Positions 54,905-61,329 of a stretch of DNA of 61,329 bases are shown here, piece by piece. Made by a program: the position numbers and the translations under genes. This stretch comes from Muribaculaceae bacterium Isolate-013 (NCI) (GTDB taxonomy: Bacteria > Bacteroidota > Bacteroidia > Bacteroidales > Muribaculaceae). The notes beneath the pieces are model-generated. The model worked only from the letters and a program-made list of their open reading frames with translations, had not been told where the DNA came from and searched no databases. Within the stretch, counting starts at the first letter, position 1, and every line of letters starts with the position of its first letter. Where the stretch lies: NCBI GenBank assembly GCA_004102785.1, contig SCEJ01000015.1:1-61329 (forward strand), written 5' to 3'.

Positions 54905-55558
54905 ATGAAAAACGTAGCGATAATTACAGGTGATATTGTGGATTCCACAAAGATGACAAAGACTGAACGCACTTCAATGTTACAATTGTTGCAGTCTCTG
55001 CCAGAATGGCTGTCTCCATTGTGTAAAACGAATATTGAGATTTTTAGAGGAGATAGTTTCCAACTAAAAGTTACCGAGCCAACCAAAGCACTGCAGATAG
55101 CACTGGCGATACGTGCTATTATCCGTGCCAATAAATTTGCAGGGAATAATGAACAATGGGATGCTCGTTTGGCTATCGGTATCGGCACATTGGATTATGA
55201 GACAGATTCTCTTTCCACAAGTGACGGTGAGGCGTACCGGCTATCGGGTAGAGGACTTGACCTAATCGGCAGAGCACGACTGCATATAGAGACTCCTTGG
55301 GAGGAAGTGAATAATGAATTAATAGTTTCCACTCTATTTGCTGATGACATAGTGACACGATGGACTCCAAGTCAAAGCCGGATAATGTTTGAGAAACTTG
55401 TCAAGAATAATAGTCAGGAAGATATCGGCAACATCCTGGGTGTGTCTCGACAGATGGTCAGCAAGACTTTGAAAGTAGCCAAGGATGCTTTGATTTCTGT
55501 ATATATCAAAAGATTTAAAGAACTGATTAACGAAAGAACGGTATGGGAACGGCAATAA
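54905..55558 (+). CDS. SatD-family protein
   Basis: A 217-aa protein. The N-terminal domain (NVAIITGDIVDSTKMTKTER... FRGDSFQL ... LAIRAIIRAN) follows the SatD family. The C-terminus (NSQEDIGNILGVSRQMVSKTLKVAKDALIS) is a sigma-4/LuxR-like helix-turn-helix. The function is unknown; the domain pair suggests a sensor-regulator. It overlaps the next gene by 16 bases. Its promoter may lie in the foldback element. Confidence 0.8.
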   Translation: MKNVAIITGDIVDSTKMTKTERTSMLQLLQSLPEWLSPLCKTNIEIFRGDSFQLKVTEPTKALQIALAIRAIIRANKFAGNNEQWDARLAIGIGTLDYETDSLSTSDGEAYRLSGRGLDLIGRARLHIETPWEEVNNELIVSTLFADDIVTRWTPSQSRIMFEKLVKNNSQEDIGNILGVSRQMVSKTLKVAKDALISVYIKRFKELINERTVWERQ

Positions 55559-56277
55559 TTCTGATTAAATTGATTGCGGCACATCTTGTCGGAGATTTCA
55601 TATTGCAGACAGACAAGCTATGTGCGGATAAATTCTCTAACAATAAGGCATTCAGATATAGTGCTTTATCGGTGCATGCCCTTGTTCATGCTGCATTGGC
55701 TTACCTGTTTGTCGCGCAATGGAACAACTGGGCTGTGCCGCTAGTAATCGGAGCCAGTCATTTCCTGATAGACCTGGTGAAAACACACTTCAAACGTAAA
55801 GATCTTGTGGGCTTTCTTTGCGACCAGTTAGCTCATTATTGTGTCATCGTTGTGTTATGGCTTATTGTATTCGCAAATCATGACTACAATCAGGCTGCAG
55901 AAATCCTCTCGGCAAACTTTTGGCTTATAGCCACAACTTATATTGCCGTACTCTCCCCCACATCAGTTTTGATAAAATCATTCATTGAGTATGAGAAATG
56001 GCTCCCGACGGATGCATCTTTGAAAGGTCTGCCAAACGCGGGTAAATGGATAGGGTATCTTGAGAGGATACTCATATTGACCTTTATTTTTACCGGCAAT
56101 ATTGAGGGAGTTGGTTTTCTATTGGCTGCCAAATCCGTATTTCGTTTCGGCGAGCTAAACAGGGCAAAAGATATAAAGACTACAGAGTATGTACTAATCG
56201 GCACATTCACCAGTTTTACAATCGCCATAATGCTCGGCTTTGGCGTTGACTGGCTTATGGAACTAAATTTTGAATGA
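55543..56277 (+). CDS. DUF3307 membrane protein
   Basis: A 244-aa inner-membrane protein with about six hydrophobic helices. The start AHLVGDFILQTDKL and SHFLIDLVKTHF are typical of DUF3307. The function is unknown. SatD-type and DUF3307 genes are often paired, and here they overlap by 16 bases. Confidence 0.82.
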   Translation: MGTAIILIKLIAAHLVGDFILQTDKLCADKFSNNKAFRYSALSVHALVHAALAYLFVAQWNNWAVPLVIGASHFLIDLVKTHFKRKDLVGFLCDQLAHYCVIVVLWLIVFANHDYNQAAEILSANFWLIATTYIAVLSPTSVLIKSFIEYEKWLPTDASLKGLPNAGKWIGYLERILILTFIFTGNIEGVGFLLAAKSVFRFGELNRAKDIKTTEYVLIGTFTSFTIAIMLGFGVDWLMELNFE

Positions 56278-56634
56278 CATTATGACAATAAATTATAATA
56301 ACTTCGGCTTGATGAGTTAAGCGATAAAGTTGAGGAGTACAAAAACGGCAGTTGGACGTAAGAGAACAATTCGGGTAATCTTACATAGATGCTTCAGAGG
56401 AAAATTTCGATTTGGATTTGATATAGATTGTTGGTTGGGTAAAATCATTTGTTTGTCCAAATTACACTACACGAAATCATCCTCCGGAATATTTACCTTA
56501 CATATAACAGATGGGTATTCCGGAGGAGGTTTCAGAGTATGTTTGATTTTATCTTCATAGGTTCTTCTCTTATTGGTTACTTTGTGGGTGTAATAAGTCT
56601 CGCCTGTTGAGTGTTAGATGATTAAGGTTTAACT
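56278..56634 (+). other. Non-coding gap with one hairpin
   Basis: No convincing gene. A perfect 12-bp inverted repeat TCCTCCGGAATA/TATTCCGGAGGA lies at 56480-56491 and 56516-56527 with a 24-nt loop. No T-run follows directly. Confidence 0.4.
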
Positions 56635-56661
56635 TATCACAATTTGAGATAAATTGCGATA
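56635..56661. promoter_or_regulatory. Operator-like palindrome downstream of fic
   Basis: TATCACAA-N11-TTGCGATA. The same design, TATCGCAA-N11-TTGCGATA, lies in the fic promoter at 58011-58037. This copy is 15 bases beyond the fic stop. It may be a second binding site for the Fic protein's winged helix. Confidence 0.5.
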
Positions 56662-56676
56662 AGTTACGATAATGCT

Positions 56677-57978
56677 CTAACGGATTTTTCCTATCAGTTG
56701 TTCGAAATTTTCAGAGCGAACATAGCCTTTTGTCCTGCCATTTAAACTGATTTCTTTCATGTAGCCTTTTTCTGTCAGTTTACGTAGGTCAGATTTTGCT
56801 GTGTTGGGAGTTACTCCGAATTTACCGACAATATCGGTAGAAACAAGCACGATATCTGGATTTTCGATACACATACTCAAGATTTGAGACTGGCGTTCTG
56901 TAATGTTGCCAAGATGCAAAAGCTTCCCGGCTTTCTTTTTTTCATTGTTCTTTCGTTTGATATAGAGGCTTAGTGCATCAAACGATTTAAGGAGCACATC
57001 CAGATTATATTGTATGAAATATCCTATGTCATTTCCGTCGGCTTCAGAATAAAGAAATGCCTTTTCATAAGATTTCTTCGAGCCTTTTATGATACGGGAG
57101 ATAGACAGATACTGCACAAGCCAGTAGTTTGATTTCATCATGTACCAGTAAAACAGGGCTCTTGCAGTACGGCCATTGCCATCGGCAAAGGGATGGTAAT
57201 AGCCGACAAGGAAATGTATTGTTATGGCCCGGATTATCGGATGAACGAAAATCTCAGTATTCTCGTCGTTGAAAAACGCACATAGGTGATCCAAGAACTC
57301 ATTCAGACATTCAGCAGATGGTGGTGTATGCACGATTTCGCCTGTTATGCCGTTGCCGACTACAATATTTTCATCATCACGCCTTAGGCGACCGGCTGCA
57401 TCAGGAACGTCAAGCGCATTTTCAGTCATCATACCATGTATCTGCATTACCAATGCCGGAGTCAACTTTTCTTTGGCATGGTCGCGAATAAAATTGATAG
57501 TATTGTAGTTGTTGTGGATCATACGCTGGCTCTTATCTTTGGGAGAGACTTTTTTACGGAGCATCTCTTTTGCAGCCTCACGTGTTGTGGCTGCGCCCTC
57601 CATCTGGCTTGAGGCGATGGCTTCCTCCATTATAGAACTGATAAGATACAATTCTTGTGTTGTCTTGTCGTCGGGAAATATCTTGGATGCACCCCAAGAG
57701 CCGCCAAAATTCATATCAAACTCATGGCATAACCTCTGCATTGAGTTTGTCAGAGAGAAATGAATATTGTTTTGAGACCAAATCTTGACATCAGTTAGAT
57801 TTCTTACAGATTTGACCTTGCTCCATAATTCTACGCCCGTCATGTCTGAAGGCATACGATATTTGACATCACTCCAATAAAGATAGCGGCTATTGATTGA
57901 GGAAATAAGATTCTTCAATTCTTCATTATCCAGTGTGGCGTCTATATTCTGAGTTATAAATGGGGGCCGTTCAATCAT
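56677..57978 (-). CDS. Fic-family protein with winged-helix tail
   Basis: A 433-aa protein. The Fic active site HPFADGNGRTAR begins at His262 and has all key residues, so it probably transfers AMP or a similar group to a target protein. An inhibitory-type motif SSQMEGAATT lies earlier (near 133) on the N-terminal side, as in class II Fic proteins that keep themselves inactive. The C-terminus (TERQSQILSMCIENPDIVLVSTDIVGKFGVTPNTAKSDLRKLTEKGYM) is a winged helix likely to bind its own operator. It stands alone at the right end of the island. Confidence 0.88.
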   Translation of the reverse strand: MIERPPFITQNIDATLDNEELKNLISSINSRYLYWSDVKYRMPSDMTGVELWSKVKSVRNLTDVKIWSQNNIHFSLTNSMQRLCHEFDMNFGGSWGASKIFPDDKTTQELYLISSIMEEAIASSQMEGAATTREAAKEMLRKKVSPKDKSQRMIHNNYNTINFIRDHAKEKLTPALVMQIHGMMTENALDVPDAAGRLRRDDENIVVGNGITGEIVHTPPSAECLNEFLDHLCAFFNDENTEIFVHPIIRAITIHFLVGYYHPFADGNGRTARALFYWYMMKSNYWLVQYLSISRIIKGSKKSYEKAFLYSEADGNDIGYFIQYNLDVLLKSFDALSLYIKRKNNEKKKAGKLLHLGNITERQSQILSMCIENPDIVLVSTDIVGKFGVTPNTAKSDLRKLTEKGYMKEISLNGRTKGYVRSENFEQLIGKIR

Positions 57979-57996
57979 ATCATTTTATTTAGAATG

Positions 57997-58037
57997 CAAA
58001 TATAGTAATTTATCGCAATTTATCCAAATTTGCGATA
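57997..58037 (-). promoter_or_regulatory. fic promoter with operator
   Basis: On the minus strand TTTG (58025-58028) and TATATTTG (57997-58004) are 20 bp apart. The palindrome TATCGCAA-N11-TTGCGATA (58011-58037) covers the -33 box and most of the spacer, ideal for repression. Confidence 0.65.
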
Positions 58038-58232
58038 AACATAGAATATATATAGATGTATTGCGTTGATAATTAGATTATAACACAAACCGCCGACACA
58101 GGAGCCGAAGTAACTGCAACAACCAATCTGACTGCGGTTTAAAATGACAACAACCGCACATTGGTTGAGTGAACCTAATTGCTTCTGAGAAAGAAAAACC
58201 GGGGGATTTTAGGGCGATTTGTCGGAATTTTG

Positions 58233-58240
58233 TAATTTTG
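58233..58240 (+). promoter_or_regulatory. -7 box of rsmI
   Basis: TAATTTTG, exact consensus, with TGAT then the ATG: a 4-base gap, suggesting a leaderless mRNA. The -33 is only TTTA at 58208-58211. From 58038 to here no gene is seen. Confidence 0.5.
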
Positions 58241-58244
58241 TGAT

Positions 58245-58961
58245 ATGAATTCATCAGCCGGTACCCTTTATCTGCTTCCTGTGCCCCTGAGCGACGGGGC
58301 TGCACCCCGGTCGTGCCTCACCGAGGCCGAAATCGGGCGCATAGCCGGGTTGCGCCATTTCATAGTGGAGAATGTGCGCTCGGCGCGCCGTTTCCTGCGC
58401 AAGGTGCACCCCGGTTTCCCTATCGACGAGTGCACTTTCACTGTGCTCGACGAGCATTCGCGCCAGGCCGATGTGCCCGCCATGCTCGCCCCCCTGGAGG
58501 CGGGCGAGGATATGGGGGTGATTTCAGAGGCGGGGTGCCCGGCCGTGGCCGATCCCGGCGCCGACGCCGTGGCTGTGGCGCAGAGCCGCGGCTACCGGGT
58601 GGTGCCGATGGTGGGTCCGTCGTCGCTGCTTCTGGCGCTGATGGCCTCGGGATTCAACGGCCAGTGTTTCGCCTTCGCCGGCTACCTCCCGGTGGACTCC
58701 GCCGCCCGCCAGCGCCGTCTGCGCGACATGGAGGGGTGCATACGCCGCATGGGGCAGACACAGATATTCATCGAGACCCCCTACCGCAACAACCGGCTCA
58801 TCCCCGAGCTGTGCCGCGCGCTCCCCGGCTCGCTGAAACTCTGCGTGGCCTCCGACATCACCGGCCCGCGCGAAAGCATCGTCACCCGCGAGCTCTCGCA
58901 GTGGGCAAAGGCCACCTACGATTACGACAAGATACCCACGATTTTTCTACTGGGCCGGTAG
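58245..58961 (+). CDS. rsmI: 16S rRNA (cytidine-2'-O)-methyltransferase, RsmI family
   Basis: A 238-aa tetrapyrrole-methylase-fold enzyme that methylates C1402 of 16S rRNA. Family segments are GTLYLLPVPLSD, VISEAGCPAVADPGADAVAVAQSRGYRVVPMVGPSSLLLALMASGF and QIFIETPYRNNRLI. It is shorter than E. coli RsmI, as in many Bacteroidetes. This is the first backbone gene right of the island. The following gene starts 10 bases after its stop. Confidence 0.88.
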   Translation: MNSSAGTLYLLPVPLSDGAAPRSCLTEAEIGRIAGLRHFIVENVRSARRFLRKVHPGFPIDECTFTVLDEHSRQADVPAMLAPLEAGEDMGVISEAGCPAVADPGADAVAVAQSRGYRVVPMVGPSSLLLALMASGFNGQCFAFAGYLPVDSAARQRRLRDMEGCIRRMGQTQIFIETPYRNNRLIPELCRALPGSLKLCVASDITGPRESIVTRELSQWAKATYDYDKIPTIFLLGR

Positions 58962-58971
58962 CCCTACCTCT

Positions 58972-60072
58972 ATGGCACGCAACCGCAAACGCACCGCATA
59001 CAACAGCTCCATGCAGCCCGGACTGTTTGACGATTTCGACACCCCGGCACCGCTCGCCGGGGGGCGCCGCGCCGTGCCGCCGGTGTTTCCCGGCAACGGC
59101 GCCGGCATACTGCCCCCTATCCCCGAGATAGAGGAGGCCGCAACGCGTTTCCGCATGGAGGCCAGGCAGCGCCGCCCCGACACCATTTTCGCCGACGGCG
59201 ACGACATCACACCCCTCGAAGCCCCCGCTCCCGCCGACAGGCTAAGTTTCATATCGTTCGGTTCCGGCTCTTCGGGCAACTGCGCCTATATCGGCGACCG
59301 CGACAACGGCATACTAATCGACGCCGGCGTGGCCGCCGACGCCGTGGAGGGGGAGCTGCGCCGCTACGGCATATCGATGGCGTCGATACGCGGCATACTC
59401 CTTACGCACGACCACTCCGACCACGTGCGCTTCATCTACCCCCTGGTGCGCAAGCGTCCGCACATCGGCATCTACTGCACCCCCAAGGTGCTCAACGGCA
59501 TGCTCCGCCGCCACAACATCTCGCGGAGAATAAAAGACTACCATCATCCTATATATAAGGAGCATCCCTTCGAGGTGGGGGGATTCGAGGCCACAGCCTT
59601 CGAGGTGCCGCACGACGGCACCGACAACGCCGGCTTTTTCCTGCGCCGCGGCCGCCACGCCGTGGCCGTGGCCACCGACCTGGGCGCCATCACCGAGCGC
59701 GCCGACCACTACCTCCGCCAGGCCAACTACATGATGATCGAGGCCAACTACGACGATGCCATGCTATCGGCCGGCGCATACCCCGAATACCTCAAGGCGC
59801 GAATCCGCTCGGCCAACGGGCATCTTTGCAACGACGTCACGGCCTCATATCTCGCATCCATAGCCTCGCCGCAGCTACGCCACGTGTTTCTATGCCATCT
59901 GAGCAAGGACAACAACACCCCGGCGCTCGCCCTCCGCGCCGTGGAGCAGGCCCTCCATCAGGCCGGCATCACCGTGGGCGACGGCTCCGGCACCCCATAT
60001 TCGCTCCGTGCCGACCTTCAGCTCATGGCCCTGCCGCGCTTCGACTCCACCGGCCTGATAACCCTCCGCTGA
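58972..60072 (+). CDS. MBL-fold metallohydrolase, YycJ-like
   Basis: A 366-aa protein. The metal-binding motif LLTHDHSDH is near residue 143, after an early SFGSGSSGNCAYIG (about 89-102). This matches the YycJ/WalJ group, linked to DNA exonuclease activity. Usual members have about 265 aa; the first 85 residues here are extra, low-complexity and Pro/Ala-rich, so a later start (MEARQRRP at residue 62) is possible. Confidence 0.82.
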   Translation: MARNRKRTAYNSSMQPGLFDDFDTPAPLAGGRRAVPPVFPGNGAGILPPIPEIEEAATRFRMEARQRRPDTIFADGDDITPLEAPAPADRLSFISFGSGSSGNCAYIGDRDNGILIDAGVAADAVEGELRRYGISMASIRGILLTHDHSDHVRFIYPLVRKRPHIGIYCTPKVLNGMLRRHNISRRIKDYHHPIYKEHPFEVGGFEATAFEVPHDGTDNAGFFLRRGRHAVAVATDLGAITERADHYLRQANYMMIEANYDDAMLSAGAYPEYLKARIRSANGHLCNDVTASYLASIASPQLRHVFLCHLSKDNNTPALALRAVEQALHQAGITVGDGSGTPYSLRADLQLMALPRFDSTGLITLR

Positions 60073-60092
60073 AAAAATCATGGCCGAAATGT

Positions 60093-60123
60093 TTTGCAGT
60101 CTCGGCCTAAATGCTTAACTTTG
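60093..60123 (+). promoter_or_regulatory. Promoter of rplU-rpmA
   Basis: TTTG at 60093-60096 and TAACTTTG at 60116-60123 are 19 bp apart. A leader of about 80 bases follows. Confidence 0.75.
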
Positions 60124-60208
60124 TGGGCTTTTTGGCCGTAACGGGCTCAGGTATAAGCGGCCGTAAGGTCCGCCCGGCGGTATAACATTTTAAAAATCAT
60201 ACGATTAA

Positions 60209-60529
60209 ATGTACGCTATCGTAGAAATCCAGGGACAGCAGTTCCGCGCTGAGGCCGGCAAGTTCCTGTACGTTCATTATCTCGGCGACGAGCGCAAGGA
60301 AGGCGAAACCATTGAGTTTGACCGCGTTCTCCTCGTTGACGCCGACGGTGCCGTTAAAGTAGGCGCGCCCACCGTAGAAGGGGCAAAAATCGTTTGCGAG
60401 GTGAAACGTCCCCTCGTGAAAGGCGACAAAGTCATCGTTTTCAAGAAAAAACGCCGCAATGACTATGTTCGCAAGAACGGACATCGCCAGATGTTCTCTC
60501 AGATTGTGATTAAAGACGTAATTGCATAA
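60209..60529 (+). CDS. rplU: 50S ribosomal protein L21
   Basis: A 106-aa ribosomal protein. The start [19 protein letters not shown] and the late [21 protein letters not shown] are family hallmarks; the last binds 23S rRNA. The rpmA gene follows 24 bases later, the usual order. Confidence 0.97.
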   Translation: MYAIVEIQGQQFRAEAGKFLYVHYLGDERKEGETIEFDRVLLVDADGAVKVGAPTVEGAKIVCEVKRPLVKGDKVIVFKKKRRNDYVRKNGHRQMFSQIVIKDVIA

Positions 60530-60553
60530 CCCCTAAAATCCTGACTACTCGAA

Positions 60554-60817
60554 ATGGCACATAAGAAAGGTGTAGGTTCGTCGAAGAACGGCCGTGAGTC
60601 GGAAAGCAAACGACTCGGTGTTAAGATTTTTGGCGGTCAATTCGCCAAGGCAGGCAACATTATCAAACGTCAGCGCGGCACAGTGCATCACCCCGGTCTC
60701 AACGTAGGCATGGGCAAGGATCACACCATCTACGCTCTCGTTGACGGCACAGTTGTGTTCACCAGCGGTAAAGAAGGCCGCCGTTACATCAACGTGCAGC
60801 CCGTGGCAGAGGCATAA
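60554..60817 (+). CDS. rpmA: 50S ribosomal protein L27
   Basis: An 87-aa ribosomal protein that reaches the peptidyl-transferase centre. The N-terminus [24 protein letters not shown] and the central [23 protein letters not shown] are characteristic. No cleavable N-terminal extension is present. A strong terminator follows. Confidence 0.97.
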   Translation: MAHKKGVGSSKNGRESESKRLGVKIFGGQFAKAGNIIKRQRGTVHHPGLNVGMGKDHTIYALVDGTVVFTSGKEGRRYINVQPVAEA

Positions 60818-60851
60818 ACCCCTCTCCCGCGAAGCCATAACAACAACATAG

Positions 60852-60891
60852 CGGCCGGCGCCCACACGGGGCGCCGGCCGTTCGTTTTTTT
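60852..60891 (+). terminator. Terminator of rplU-rpmA
   Basis: An 11-bp GC-rich stem (CGGCCGGCGCC with GGCGCCGGCCG), 7-nt loop, then TTCGTTTTTTT. Confidence 0.9.
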
Positions 60892-60951
60892 CAAGGCGGG
60901 TGGGGTGATAATAAAATATGGTCTGTCAGGATTGCCAGCTTCTATCAGTCC

Positions 60952-61158
60952 GCAGGGACGCTCCGCGGAGTATTTGGGAAATCGGGTGGTCTGCGGTTGT
61001 TTTTGTCGGACGCTTCGTGGAGCGTCCTTACTGCGAGGATGTCACCGGCAGCGAGGTTTTTGCCAACCCCGGCCAGGGTGTAGGGGCGCTCTGTGGAGCG
61101 TCCGGGGAACAGATTGGTTCTCAGTTGTTTGCGTGGACACTCCGTGGAGCGTCCCAAT
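60952..61158. repeat. REP-like palindromic unit 3 (two tandem units)
   Basis: Four degenerate copies of the GGACGCTCC/GGAGCGTCC palindrome in inverted pairs, at about 60952-61033 and 61080-61158. The cores are more worn than in the units at 12831 and 32044. No gene is seen between 60818 and 61236. Confidence 0.75.
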
Positions 61159-61181
61159 GCTGTTTACTTAATAAAAAAGCG

Positions 61182-61243
61182 GACATGGCCGCTTGATTGT
61201 TATATTATTTTATCAGCAGTAATAAACAACAGAGCCATGTCCG
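61182..61243. repeat. Inverted repeat around the start of the last gene
   Basis: CGGACATGGC (61180-61189) and GCCATGTCCG (61234-61243) are perfect inverted copies, and the second contains the ATG of the partial gene. A small inner hairpin AAGCGG/CCGCTT (61177-61194) is nested with the first. It could hide the start codon in RNA or be part of an element end. Confidence 0.5.
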
Positions 61244-61329
61244 AACTAAGTACAATATTAAACAGCGTAAGCGATGTAATTGTTAAATACGGTAAAGCGG
61301 AAACCATTAAAAAATTTATCAATTCGGAT
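61237..61329 (+). CDS. Start of an unidentified gene, cut by the window edge
   Basis: Only 31 codons are visible (MSELSTILNSVSDVIV...KFINSD). The codon use is AT-rich, unlike the ribosomal genes just before. It follows REP-like repeats and an inverted repeat, so a transposase or other mobile gene is possible. The family cannot be told. Confidence 0.5.
   Translation, partial: MSELSTILNSVSDVIVKYGKAETIKKFINSD

Overview
The window looks like chromosome from a Bacteroidales bacterium, most likely Muribaculaceae (S24-7) or a close relative. The evidence is Bacteroidetes-type promoters (TAnnTTTG at -7, often TTTG at -33 about 19-21 bp upstream), SusE/F-like and T9SS-tailed secreted proteins, a NigD-like lipoprotein, a lysyl-tRNA synthetase with the Bacteroidetes C-terminal tail, and a class of large tyrosine recombinases. 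The backbone is GC-rich. One stretch of roughly 22 kb (about 35.2-58.2 kb) is visibly AT-rich and is headed by an integrase, so it looks horizontally acquired.

Layout. 0.4-5.3 kb: lysS, gpsA, a LolD-type ABC ATPase, a NigD-like lipoprotein and a secreted protein. 5.5-12.1 kb: ahpF/ahpC (peroxide defence), an AspT/YidE-type transporter, metK with a candidate SAM-II-like riboswitch, and a TupA-like ATP-grasp gene. 12.2-12.8 kb: tRNA-Leu(CAA) with promoter and terminator, followed by a gene fragment. 13-20 kb: a three-gene overlapping operon for a GH66 dextranase and two carbohydrate-binding, T9SS-tailed proteins. 20.2-22.9 kb: a TonB-dependent receptor and a His-rich small protein, probably metal uptake. 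23-31.5 kb: xerD, a methyltransferase, a YfhO-type membrane protein, and divergently a DUF6056 membrane protein, a phosphoethanolamine-transferase-like enzyme and a methyltransferase (envelope modification). 31.6-35.2 kb: a small lipoprotein, a U32 peptidase-family tRNA/rRNA hydroxylation protein, a LOG-family protein, cob(I)alamin adenosyltransferase and DUF2795. 58.2-60.9 kb: RsmI, a YycJ-like metallohydrolase, and ribosomal proteins L21 and L27.

The island (35.4-58.0 kb) carries an integrase, two DNA-binding proteins, and a tightly packed operon: a 2368-aa GHKL (sacsin-like) ATPase, a Upf1-like helicase fused to a PIN nuclease, a reverse transcriptase with an intact YVDD centre, a DUF1848 cysteine-cluster protein, a methyltransferase-like domain fused to a UvrD-like helicase, a TerB-like protein and a RhuM-like protein. 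It ends with SatD, DUF3307 and a Fic protein flanked by two matching operator-like palindromes. The six genes from the ATPase to TerB overlap or abut and read as one machine. My best inference is a multi-gene, reverse-transcriptase-containing anti-phage system that I do not recognise as a named type.

Three repeat families lie between genes: a 185-bp MITE-like foldback element (two full copies and one partial, abutting or overlapping promoters), REP-like palindromes built on GGACGCTCC/GGAGCGTCC arms at three loci, and an inverted array of nonamers after metK. Several genes have the -7 box only 4-5 nt before the start codon, which suggests leaderless mRNAs.
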